From: Oscillospiraceae bacterium
Lineage (GTDB): Bacteria; Bacillota; Clostridia; Oscillospirales; Ruminococcaceae
Direction: 5' to 3'
Assembly (NCBI GenBank): GCA_020024235.1
Contig: JAHHUA010000088.1
Span: 1 to 7,389, forward strand
DNA length: 7,389 nt
Shown here: piece by piece, positions 1-6,290 of the stretch
Layout: each line of letters begins with the position of its first letter
Position numbering within the stretch: position 1 is the first letter of the stretch
Notes under the pieces: generated by a model
What the model was told of the DNA's origin: nothing
What the model saw: the letters and a program-made list of their open reading frames with translations, nothing else
The model's database searches: none
Made by a program: the position numbers and the translations under genes

Positions 1-87
1 AATTATATCACAATTAAAGTAAAACTCCAATATTTTTTAACGGTTTTCAGCACAAATTGTAAAATGCAAACATTTTTTGCAATTAAA

Positions 88-135
88 AATTTTTCAAAAA
101 GAAATACGGTACAGTCTAAACAGACTGCACCGTAT
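88..135 (-). terminator. Intrinsic terminator ending the ileS-chrA transcript
   Basis: Arms at 104-117 and 122-135 form a 14-bp stem with one G-U type mismatch around a 4-nt loop. Read on the minus strand, the stem is followed by a T-rich run (TTTCTTTTT, then TTTTT further on) covering about 103 to 88. It lies about 48 nt past the chrA stop codon. No gene is visible from 1 to 182, which otherwise holds only AT-rich sequence and a weak 6-bp hairpin (65-70 with 76-81). Confidence 0.88.
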
Positions 136-182
136 CTTATATATTGTAACTGTACCATAAAATTTTTTGCTTTTAAGATTAG

Positions 183-746
183 TTACGGCAGTAGGGAATA
201 GATAACTCCACCAATAACACCTGACCCTAAAATTACATAAATAGGGTTGGGTTTAAATTTTCTCAAAATAAAGAAACAGACAATAAAAATCAGAGCTGCA
301 ATATAATTTTTTATATCCATACCTTTAAGATAGAAACTGCCATTCCAAATTGCCATAGTAAGTATACTCATTCCTGCTGTGGTAATAAGAGCTACTACAG
401 CGGGGCGAATACCTTGCAAAATCCCCTGAACCATACTTAAACTACTGTATTTTGAATAAGCAAAAGTAAGCAGGAAAACAATGGCACAGGGAGCAGTTAT
501 AACACCTATAGTAGCAATAACAGCCCCTAAAAATCCCACCATTTTAAATCCTACAAATGTAGCTGCATTTACAGCTATAGGTCCGGGAGTAATTTCGGCT
601 ATGGTTACAAGGTCGGTAAATTCCTCCCCTGTAAGCCAGCCGTTTACAGTTACCAGTTCATTTTGCAGCAGGGGCATGGCAGCCATACCGCCCCCCACAC
701 TGCAAAGACCTATTTTTAGAAAACTAAAAAATATTTTAAGGAGCAA
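183..746 (-). CDS. chrA: Short-chain ChrA-family chromate transporter (single CHR domain)
   Basis: This 187-residue membrane protein matches a single CHR domain of the chromate ion transporter family. Recognisable parts are the N-terminal helix with the glycine motif SVGGGMAAMPLL (residues 16-27) and the hallmark TPGPIAVNAATFVG (residues 53-66). Hydrophobic segments follow at about 70-97, 108-132, 147-162 and 168-185. Characterised long ChrA proteins have two CHR domains and export chromate. Half-size forms are usually encoded as tandem pairs, whereas here only one copy is seen, between ileS and a terminator. The start is TTG at 746 (minus strand), chosen because AGGGAGGT (754-761) sits 7 nt upstream; no ATG is suitably placed. 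The gene begins 18 nt after the ileS stop, so it is probably the second gene of the T-box-controlled transcript. The substrate in this host is unknown: chromate is a family name, and sulfate or another oxyanion is possible. Family assignment is confident; function is not. Confidence 0.9.
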   Translation of the reverse strand: MLLKIFFSFLKIGLCSVGGGMAAMPLLQNELVTVNGWLTGEEFTDLVTIAEITPGPIAVNAATFVGFKMVGFLGAVIATIGVITAPCAIVFLLTFAYSKYSSLSMVQGILQGIRPAVVALITTAGMSILTMAIWNGSFYLKGMDIKNYIAALIFIVCFFILRKFKPNPIYVILGSGVIGGVIYSLLP

Positions 747-753
747 AATGCTT

Positions 754-761
754 ACCTCCCT
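754..761 (-). promoter_or_regulatory. Ribosome binding site that fixes the TTG start of chrA
   Basis: The minus strand reads AGGGAGGT here, 7 nt before the TTG at 746. It lies just after the ileS stop codon (765-767), so ribosomes ending ileS could reinitiate on chrA. Confidence 0.8.
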
Positions 762-764
762 AAA

Positions 765-3700
765 TTAGCAAACTTTTACACTGATATGAGCATCTTCACC
801 GTTTATATTCCAATCACCTTGATGGCCGTCTGTTACATCTGTAATTTCATTGCAGAGAGTATCAGACATAATTTCCTTCTTATTCTTTTCAACAATAGCC
901 ATAAGTTTTTCGGAGGCATTAATACCTACAATAATATGATCGGTTACATTAAAATCAGCCTCTTTTCTCATAAACTGAATTTTGCTGATAACTTCTCTTA
1001 CAAAACCTTCTTCAATAAGTTCCTCTGTAAGAGTTGTATCCAATACTACAGTCATGGAGTAATCGCTTTGTGAAATATATCCCTCAGCTTTGGAAACAGA
1101 AATGAGAAGTTCTTCTTCAGTAAGTGTAATATCTCCGTCGGAAAGTGTAATCACAATAGAACCTGTTTCATCAAGTTCCTTCTTTTTGGCATTGCCGTCC
1201 ATTTCAGCTAAAACAGTTCTTATTTCATTGATTTTTTTGCCGTATTTAGCTCCCAAAATTTTAAGCTGAGGCTTAAATGAGTAGCTGACAAAGTGGCTTG
1301 CATCTTTTATAAATTCAACATTTTTGATGTTGAGCTCTTCTTTGATAATATCACAGTAAATGTCCTTAATTTCCTTTGCACCTGTGATGTAAACATTGGC
1401 AAGAGGCTGACGATTTTTAATGTTAGCTTCATTTCTTGCAGAACGGCCTAAATTTACGGCAGAAAGAACTTCTTCCATATTTTCTTCCAATTCCATATCA
1501 ATCATAGATTCATCACATACAGGGTATTTGCAAAGATGAATACTGATAGGAGCATTCTTATCAATGGAACGAACAAGGTTTTGATAGATTTCTTCTGTCA
1601 TAAAGGGAATCATGGGAGCTGCAAGCTTACATACTTCCACAATAGCTGTGTACAGTGTTGTATAAGCGGCAATTTTGTCATCGGTCATGGTTTCACCCCA
1701 GAAGCGTTCTCTGGAACGGCGAACATACCAGTTGCTGAGTTCATCAACAAAATCTGAAATAACTTTGGAAGCCTCAGGAATTTTGTAGTTGGAAAGGTTG
1801 TTGTCAGTTTCTTTAATAACTGTGTTGAGTTTGGAAAGAACCCATTTATCCATAATTGTCAGTTTACAGTCGGAAAGCTTGTACTTTGACCCATCAAACT
1901 TGTCAATGTTTGCATAAAGAACAAAGAATGAGTAAGTGTTCCAAAGTGTGGAGAGGAATTTTCTTTGAACCTCGGTAACAGCTTTTCCGTAAAATCTGTT
2001 AGGCAGCCATGGAGCAGAATTAGAGTAGAAATACCAGCGAATAGCATCTGCACCATAAGTGTGTAAGGCTTCAATAGGATCCACTGCATTTCCTTTTGAT
2101 TTACTCATCTTCTGACCGTTTTCGTCCTGAACATGACCTAAAACAACAACATTTTTGTATGGAGCTTTGTCAAAAAGCAGAGTAGAAACAGCCAAAAGCG
2201 AATAGAACCATCCTCTTGTTTGGTCAACGCCTTCGGAGATAAAGTCAGCAGGGAATTGCTTGGCAAATGTATCTTTGTTTTCAAATGGGTAGTGATGCTG
2301 AGCAAAAGGCATGGAACCTGAGTCAAACCAGCAGTCAATAACTTCTGGAACACGCTTCATCTGTTTGCCGCAGATAGGGCATTTAATTGTAACATCATCA
2401 ATAAAAGGTCTGTGAAGTTCGATGTTTTCGGGGCAGTTGTCGCTCATGGATTTAAGTTCTTCAATAGAGCCGATAGCGTGTCTGTGTCCACATTCACATT
2501 CCCAAATGTTAAGAGGTGTACCCCAATATCTGTTACGGCTGATACCCCAGTCCTGTACATTTTCAATCCAGTCGCCGAAACGGCCTTTTCCTATACTTTC
2601 GGGAATCCAGTTTACAGTGTTGTTGTTGGCAATAAGCTTATCTTTAACATCAGTCATTTTGATAAACCAGGATTCTCTTGCATAGTAAATAAGAGGTGTA
2701 TTACATCTCCAGCAGTGTGGATAGCTGTGTTCAAAAACAGGAGCAGAGAATAAAAGTCCTTTTTCTTTTAAATCCTGAAGAATAAGTTTGTCAGCATCTT
2801 TGCAGAAAACTCCTTCCCAGTTTGTTTCGGCAGTAAGTTCACCGTTTCCGTTTACAAGCTGTACAAAGGGGAGTTTGTATTCTCTGCCCACATTGGCGTC
2901 ATCTTCACCGAATGCGGGAGCTATATGAACTACACCTGTACCATCTGTTAGGGTTACATAATCGGCACAGGTTACATACCAGCATTTTTCCTTAGGAGAA
3001 ACAAAATTCCAAAGGGGTTCATATTCCTTGTATTCAAGGTCTTTACCCTTATATCTTTCAATTATTTCGGCACCTTCGCCCAAAACCTTTTCAACAAGAG
3101 CTTCAGCCATATAGTAGGTGTATTCTTCAAATTTAACTTTTACATAATCTTCTTTTGGGTTTACACAAAGTGCAAGATTTGATGGCAGTGTCCATGGTGT
3201 TGTAGTCCAAGCCAAAAAATAGGAATCTTCACCCTTAACTTTAAATCTTACAATAGCACTTTTTTCTTTTACATCTTTGTAGCCCTGAGCAACTTCATGG
3301 CTTGAAAGAGGTGTTCCGCATCTTGGGCAATATGGAACTATTTTAAATCCCTTATAGAGAAGTCCTTTTTCCCAAATTTGTTTTAATGCCCACCATTCGG
3401 ATTCAATGTAGTTGTTGCTGTAGGTTACATAAGGGTCATCCATATTTACCCAAAAACCAACTTCTTTGGAGAAGTCTTCCCACATACCTTTGTATTTCCA
3501 AACACTTTCTTTACATTTGCTTATAAAAGGTTCAAGACCGTATTCTTCGATTTGTTCTTTGCCGTTAATACCAAGAAGCTTTTCGACTTCCAGTTCAACA
3601 GGCAGTCCGTGGGTATCCCAGCCGGCTTTTCTTGGTACATCCATGCCTTTCATAATTTTGTAGCGGGGAATCATATCTTTAATAGCTCTGGTAAGAACAT

Positions 3701-3872
3701 GACCGATATGGGGTTTACCGTTAGCTGTAGGGGGACCGTCATAGAATGTAAACATGGGGCTGCCTTCCCGTTCTTCTACGGTTTTTTCAAATATTTTGTT
3801 TTCATTCCAAAATTTTGCGGTTTCCTGTTCATGCTCAACTGTTTTTCTGCTGGCGCTTACTTCTTTATACAT
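765..3872 (-). CDS. ileS: Isoleucine--tRNA ligase (type-2-like, 1035 aa)
   Basis: This cytoplasmic class I aminoacyl-tRNA synthetase charges tRNA-Ile with isoleucine using ATP. Visible motifs are the signature HIGH at residues 55-58 (PPTANGKPHIGH), GWDTHGLPVE at 84-93 and KMSKS at 588-592 (ENGQKMSKSKGN). The CP1 editing domain, which hydrolyses mischarged Val-tRNA, shows the threonine-rich TTTPWTLPSN (223-232) and GTGVVHIAPAFGEDD (311-325). Cysteine pairs at 182/185, 387/390, 459/461 and 498/501 could bind zinc. The tRNA-binding anticodon domain follows KMSKS. The length of 1035 residues and the overall sequence fit the longer, eukaryote-like type 2 enzymes found in clostridia rather than the roughly 930-residue type 1. 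The ATG at 3872 (MYKEVSASRK) is chosen because AAAGGAAGGA sits 8 nt upstream. The frame stays open for 25 more codons, but those run into the leader's terminator region. Regulation is by the T-box upstream; chrA follows 18 nt downstream. Confidence 0.97.
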   Translation of the reverse strand: MYKEVSASRKTVEHEQETAKFWNENKIFEKTVEEREGSPMFTFYDGPPTANGKPHIGHVLTRAIKDMIPRYKIMKGMDVPRKAGWDTHGLPVELEVEKLLGINGKEQIEEYGLEPFISKCKESVWKYKGMWEDFSKEVGFWVNMDDPYVTYSNNYIESEWWALKQIWEKGLLYKGFKIVPYCPRCGTPLSSHEVAQGYKDVKEKSAIVRFKVKGEDSYFLAWTTTPWTLPSNLALCVNPKEDYVKVKFEEYTYYMAEALVEKVLGEGAEIIERYKGKDLEYKEYEPLWNFVSPKEKCWYVTCADYVTLTDGTGVVHIAPAFGEDDANVGREYKLPFVQLVNGNGELTAETNWEGVFCKDADKLILQDLKEKGLLFSAPVFEHSYPHCWRCNTPLIYYARESWFIKMTDVKDKLIANNNTVNWIPESIGKGRFGDWIENVQDWGISRNRYWGTPLNIWECECGHRHAIGSIEELKSMSDNCPENIELHRPFIDDVTIKCPICGKQMKRVPEVIDCWFDSGSMPFAQHHYPFENKDTFAKQFPADFISEGVDQTRGWFYSLLAVSTLLFDKAPYKNVVVLGHVQDENGQKMSKSKGNAVDPIEALHTYGADAIRWYFYSNSAPWLPNRFYGKAVTEVQRKFLSTLWNTYSFFVLYANIDKFDGSKYKLSDCKLTIMDKWVLSKLNTVIKETDNNLSNYKIPEASKVISDFVDELSNWYVRRSRERFWGETMTDDKIAAYTTLYTAIVEVCKLAAPMIPFMTEEIYQNLVRSIDKNAPISIHLCKYPVCDESMIDMELEENMEEVLSAVNLGRSARNEANIKNRQPLANVYITGAKEIKDIYCDIIKEELNIKNVEFIKDASHFVSYSFKPQLKILGAKYGKKINEIRTVLAEMDGNAKKKELDETGSIVITLSDGDITLTEEELLISVSKAEGYISQSDYSMTVVLDTTLTEELIEEGFVREVISKIQFMRKEADFNVTDHIIVGINASEKLMAIVEKNKKEIMSDTLCNEITDVTDGHQGDWNINGEDAHISVKVC

Positions 3873-3880
3873 TTTGAAAA

Positions 3881-3890
3881 TCCTTCCTTT
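3881..3890 (-). promoter_or_regulatory. Ribosome binding site that fixes the ileS start
   Basis: The minus strand reads AAAGGAAGGA, 8 nt before the ATG at 3872. It supports this start over the in-frame codon 25 positions further upstream, which has no such site and overlaps the leader region next to the terminator. Confidence 0.85.
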
Positions 3891-3923
3891 CAATAATTTG
3901 AATTTAAAATAATTTGCAGTGAT

Positions 3924-3964
3924 AAAACAAAAGGAGCTTTCGCCCATAACAGGACGAAAACTCC
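3924..3964 (-). terminator. Regulatory terminator of the ileS T-box
   Basis: Arms 3933-3945 and 3952-3964 form a 13-bp stem (two G-U pairs) with a 6-nt loop. On the minus strand it is followed by TTTTGTTTT (3932-3924). Its 5' arm contains TTTTCGTCCTG, the usual 3' half of a T-box antiterminator, so terminator and antiterminator are mutually exclusive. This is the OFF state when tRNA-Ile is charged. Confidence 0.92.
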
Positions 3965-4171
3965 GAAAAGTCTGCGTTTATAAACCACCTATTATTTCTG
4001 TGTACCATCATACACGCTTCCTGTAACGGGGAAAACCGACAATAGCTACTGTTTTTTCGCCATTGCAGCTCAAAAGTGATATTCGTTTTCGGTTACTTTT
4101 GAGGAACTTGCACCAAACGCCCTCTCTCTGAGAATTTCTCCGAAAATTACTGTCTTTGTCATCGCCTTTAT
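3924..4171 (-). ncRNA. T-box riboswitch, isoleucine specifier (ileS leader)
   Basis: The leader RNA senses uncharged tRNA-Ile and allows transcription of ileS, and probably chrA, to continue. Stem I has an AGTA element (4148-4151), a 7-bp helix TTTTCGG/CCGAAAA (4140-4146 with 4086-4092) and a distal region with AGAGAGAGGG and TTGGTGC, the latter a GNTG-type element (minus-strand GGTG at 4111-4114). The specifier loop GAATATCAC carries ATC, an isoleucine codon, at 4080-4078, followed by the usual purine. A 5-bp hairpin (4000-4004 with 4011-4015) fits stem III. The T-box AGGTGGT is at 3984-3990; its TGGT pairs with the ACCA end of a tRNA with discriminator A, as in tRNA-Ile. A terminator follows. 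The 5' end is inferred from the promoter. The T-box core differs from the usual GGGTGGNACCGCG by a longer, self-complementary stretch. Identification is from sequence pattern and structure drawn by hand. Confidence 0.92.
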
Positions 4172-4177
4172 TTAATA

Positions 4178-4206
4178 AACATATCACAACTGCTTTCATA
4201 TGTCAA
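4178..4206 (-). promoter_or_regulatory. Promoter of the ileS leader (sigma-A type)
   Basis: On the minus strand there is a perfect -35 TTGACA (4206-4201), a 17-nt spacer and -10 TATGTT (4183-4178). The -10 is preceded by TGA, an extended -10 TGn element. The predicted start near 4171 gives a leader of about 300 nt. Confidence 0.85.
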
Positions 4207-4316
4207 GGAATTTTCATAAGTTCGGTTAAATTTATTTTATAATTTCTGCATAAAGAATTAATTTGCATAAAAAAAGACAAATTTTAATAAAAATTCATGA
4301 GATATGTAATATACCA

Positions 4317-4345
4317 TTGATTTTTCTGAAAAAAATATATATAAT
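4317..4345 (+). promoter_or_regulatory. Promoter of pyrE (sigma-A type)
   Basis: TTGATT (4317-4322) and a perfect TATAAT (4340-4345) are separated by exactly 17 nt. A start near 4352 leaves a leader of only about 38 nt, too short for a PyrR-type attenuator. It points away from the ileS promoter, with about 110 bp between the two -35 boxes. Confidence 0.8.
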
Positions 4346-4389
4346 ACTAAATATAAAATTTAAAAAATTTAAAATGGGAAGTGAAATAA

Positions 4390-5055
4390 ATGCTTACAAA
4401 AGAAAAAATAAAATTTATTGAATTTATGATGAGTGCCGATGTTTTGAGATTCGGAGATTTTGTAACAAAGAGCGGCAGAAATACACCATATTTTGTAAAC
4501 ACCGGAAATTATAAAACAGGAGCACAAATTTCTGCTTTGGGTGAGTTTTATGCAGCTGCAATTAAAGATGTTTGCGGTGATGATTTTGATGCAATGTTCG
4601 GACCTGCATACAAAGGTATTCCTCTTGTAACAACTACAGCAGGGGCATTGGCAAGAGTTTATGGCATTGATAAACCCTATTTCTTTAACAGAAAAGAGGC
4701 TAAGGATCACGGAGAAGGCGGAAGCTTGGTAGGATATAAACCAAAGGACGGCGACAGAGTTATCATTATTGAGGATGTTATTACAGCTGGAACAGCAGTA
4801 AGAGAAACAGTCCCGATTTTGAAAGCCTGTGGTGATATAGCAACTAAAGATATGTTTATTTCAGTAAACAGATGTGAAGTGGGACAAAACGGCAAAACCA
4901 CAGCAGTTCAGGATGTTTATGAAGAATTTGGAATAAAGGTGCACTCTCTTATTACAGTAAGGGATATTCACGAATACCTTGCAACAAAGCCGGAATACAA
5001 AGATGTTCTTATCAACATGGAAAAATACATGGAAAAATACTGCATAATAGACTAG
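4390..5055 (+). CDS. pyrE: Orotate phosphoribosyltransferase
   Basis: This cytoplasmic enzyme of pyrimidine synthesis converts orotate and PRPP to orotidine 5'-phosphate. The 221-residue protein has the usual length and the type I phosphoribosyltransferase fold signature: the PRPP-binding loop VIIIEDVITAGTA at residues 124-136. Other family motifs are FGPAYKGIPL (70-79), the flexible catalytic-loop region NRKEAKDHGEGG (100-111) and the N-terminal KSGRNTPYF substrate segment (27-35). The ATG at 4390 is preceded by a modest GGGAAGTG ribosome binding site. The gene is transcribed alone from its own promoter and is followed by a terminator; no other pyr genes are in the window, so it is separated from the main pyrimidine operon here. 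The reading frame is intact. Confidence 0.97.
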   Translation: MLTKEKIKFIEFMMSADVLRFGDFVTKSGRNTPYFVNTGNYKTGAQISALGEFYAAAIKDVCGDDFDAMFGPAYKGIPLVTTTAGALARVYGIDKPYFFNRKEAKDHGEGGSLVGYKPKDGDRVIIIEDVITAGTAVRETVPILKACGDIATKDMFISVNRCEVGQNGKTTAVQDVYEEFGIKVHSLITVRDIHEYLATKPEYKDVLINMEKYMEKYCIID

Positions 5056-5087
5056 CACCAAGTATTTGTATTTAAATATGGTAACTT

Positions 5088-5124
5088 AAAATAAAAACGC
5101 TCGAATTTTCTCGGGCGTTTTTTT
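5088..5124 (+). terminator. Intrinsic terminator after pyrE
   Basis: Arms ACGCTCGA (5097-5104) and TCGGGCGT (5111-5118) give an 8-bp stem with one T-G pair and a 6-nt loop, followed by seven T (5118-5124) and preceded by an A-run. The next start codon is only 16 nt after the T-run, so the gene downstream must use read-through or a promoter upstream of this hairpin. Confidence 0.9.
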
Positions 5125-5140
5125 GGAAAAGAGTGATACT

Positions 5141-5473
5141 ATGGCGTCAAGTCGTGAATATTTGGAATATATATTAGAACAGCTCTCCGATTTGGAAGGC
5201 ATATCCCACCGTGCAATGATGGGGGAATATATCTTATACTACAAAGGAAAAATTATCGGAGGTTTATATGATGACAGATTTTTGGTAAAACCTGTTAAAT
5301 CAGCCATTGCATATGTGGGAAACCCTGTTTTAGAAATTCCCTATGATGGTGCTAAAGAGATGGTTTTAGTGGAAGAAACAGACAGCAAAGAATATTTAAC
5401 AGGTTTAATTAAAGCTATGTATGATGAATTGCCATCTCCAAAACCAAAAAACAGTAAAAGCAAGGAGAAATAA
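5141..5473 (+). CDS. TfoX N-terminal domain (TfoX/Sxy family) protein
   Basis: This 110-residue protein consists of a TfoX N-terminal domain alone. The recognisable core is the helix with MASSREYLEYILEQL, then ISHRAMMGEYILYYKGK (21-37) and IIGGLYDDRFLVKPV (38-52). It ends in a lysine- and proline-rich tail (about residues 98-110, PSPKPKNSKSKEK). TfoX/Sxy regulates competence in gamma-proteobacteria, but those proteins also have a C-terminal domain that is missing here. Single-domain versions in clostridia have no established role, so competence should not be assumed. The ATG at 5141 is preferred over a TTG at 5123 because the TTG lies inside the pyrE terminator T-run and AAGAGTG sits upstream of the ATG; the ribosome binding site is weak. 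The stop codon directly abuts the start of the acetyltransferase gene. Confidence 0.88.
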   Translation: MASSREYLEYILEQLSDLEGISHRAMMGEYILYYKGKIIGGLYDDRFLVKPVKSAIAYVGNPVLEIPYDGAKEMVLVEETDSKEYLTGLIKAMYDELPSPKPKNSKSKEK

Positions 5474-6085
5474 ATGGAATTAAATGAAATAAAAGAGAGA
5501 ATGCACAGCGGAAAGCTTTATATATGCAGTGATGAAAGAATTTCTGCTGAACAAACAGAGGCACTTGACAGGCTCTATGATTTTAATCAAACAAGACCTA
5601 CTGAAGAAGATAAACGCAAAAAAATGCTGAAAGAAATGTTTGCGGAAATAGGGGAAAACTGTTATATCGAACCACCCTTTCATGCTAACTGGGGAGGGAG
5701 AAATGTACATTTTGGAAACACTGTTTATGCAAATTTTAATTTGACATTGGTTGATGACACACATATTTATGTGGGAGATAATGTTATGTTTGGGCCAAAT
5801 GTTACGGTATGTACAGCTACTCACCCTATAAATCCCGATTTAAGGAGAAAACAGGCACAATATAACCTACCTGTTCATATTGAAAAAAATGTGTGGATAG
5901 GGGCAGGTTCTTTTATTATGCCTGGAGTTACTATCGGTGAAAATTCCGTAATCGGTGCTATGAGCGTTGTTACAAAAGATATACCCGCTAATGTGGTGGC
6001 AGTGGGAAACCCTTGTTGTGTTCTTCGTAAAATAGATGAAAATGACAAGAAATTTTATGACAAAACAAGAATTATAGATATATAG
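5474..6085 (+). CDS. Sugar O-acetyltransferase of the LacA/Maa (hexapeptide repeat) family
   Basis: This 203-residue protein is a left-handed beta-helix acetyltransferase, which moves acetyl from acetyl-CoA to a sugar hydroxyl; family members act as trimers in the cytoplasm. The N-terminal maltose-acetyltransferase-like segment (MHSGKLYICSDE, residues 10-21) is followed by hexapeptide repeats. It has the family motif VYANFNLTLVDD (84-95), whose asparagine lines the active site, the catalytic histidine in TATHPI (H117), and the acetyl-CoA-side turns WIGAGSFIMPGVTIGE (141-156) and VVAVGNPCCVLRKI (174-187). The length matches LacA/Maa (about 185-205). The start ATG at 5474 immediately follows the stop of the TfoX-domain gene, and AAGGAG (5462-5467) lies 6 nt upstream inside that gene, so translation is probably coupled. 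The natural acceptor (galactoside, maltose, glucose or other) cannot be told from sequence. Confidence 0.93.
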   Translation: MELNEIKERMHSGKLYICSDERISAEQTEALDRLYDFNQTRPTEEDKRKKMLKEMFAEIGENCYIEPPFHANWGGRNVHFGNTVYANFNLTLVDDTHIYVGDNVMFGPNVTVCTATHPINPDLRRKQAQYNLPVHIEKNVWIGAGSFIMPGVTIGENSVIGAMSVVTKDIPANVVAVGNPCCVLRKIDENDKKFYDKTRIIDI

Positions 6086-6217
6086 TTCTACACAAAAACA
6101 AAATCAAGAGTGTGAAATTTTTTCTGTAAATGCTGTCAATTCTTTTTGCCAAAACAACTTAAAGGGTGCTCATTTCTTCTAATTTCCAAGTGTATTGAAT
6201 ATATATTTTTAATTTTC

Positions 6218-6263
6218 AACATATCGTTTTGTGTTAGAAAAAAATATCTTTTAACGATATGTT
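6218..6263. repeat. 11-bp perfect inverted repeat, possible operator pair
   Basis: AACATATCGTT (6218-6228) is repeated as its exact reverse complement AACGATATGTT (6253-6263) across a 24-bp gap. Each arm is itself a near palindrome (AAC, 5-bp centre, GTT), so it could be two copies of one repressor or activator site whose centres lie 35 bp apart. The right arm overlaps the -35 position of the promoter at 6283. As RNA it would be a hairpin followed by five T, so a weak terminator is the alternative reading. Confidence 0.55.
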
Positions 6264-6270
6264 TTTCTAA
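6234..6270. repeat. 9-bp inverted repeat interlocked with the preceding one
   Basis: TTAGAAAAA (6234-6242) pairs perfectly with TTTTTCTAA (6262-6270). Its left arm lies in the loop of the 6218-6263 repeat and its right arm overlaps the end of that repeat by 2 nt, so the two stems cannot both form completely. The sequence is A/T-rich, so chance is a real possibility. Confidence 0.4.
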
Positions 6271-6282
6271 AGACGAAATATG

Positions 6283-6288
6283 TATAAT
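6283..6288 (+). promoter_or_regulatory. Probable -10 box of the ABC exporter gene
   Basis: A perfect TATAAT is preceded directly by TG. At the right distance (about 6260-6265) only a poor -35 (TGTTTT) is found, and that spot overlaps the arms of the two inverted repeats, which suggests a regulated promoter. A start near 6295 would give a leader of about 100 nt. Chance TATAAT matches are common in such AT-rich DNA. Confidence 0.5.
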
Positions 6289-6290
6289 AA

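Noticed and set aside
481..768. Open frame opposite chrA
   Set aside because: It is a shadow of a well-supported ChrA protein; the same holds for the other open frames opposite or inside ileS, pyrE and the acetyltransferase gene.
3873..3947. 25-residue N-terminal extension of IleS
   Set aside because: It lacks a ribosome binding site and reaches into the sequence around the T-box terminator, while the ATG at 3872 has a strong site and matches the family's N-terminus.
4008..4199. 63-codon open frame on the minus strand
   Set aside because: It lies wholly inside the T-box leader, whose conserved RNA elements explain the sequence.
4238..4243. Second TATAAT on the plus strand upstream of pyrE
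   Set aside because: No -35 element lies at a suitable distance, and the promoter at 4317-4345 is much better.
4346..4389. Possible PyrR attenuator before pyrE
   Set aside because: The leader is only about 38 nt, A/T-rich and without hairpins.
5123..5140. TTG start adding six residues to the TfoX-domain protein
   Set aside because: The codon sits in the terminator T-run and the ATG at 5141 matches the family start.
5141..5473. Evidence for a natural-competence locus
   Set aside because: Only the TfoX N-terminal domain is present, with no com genes or competence sites nearby.
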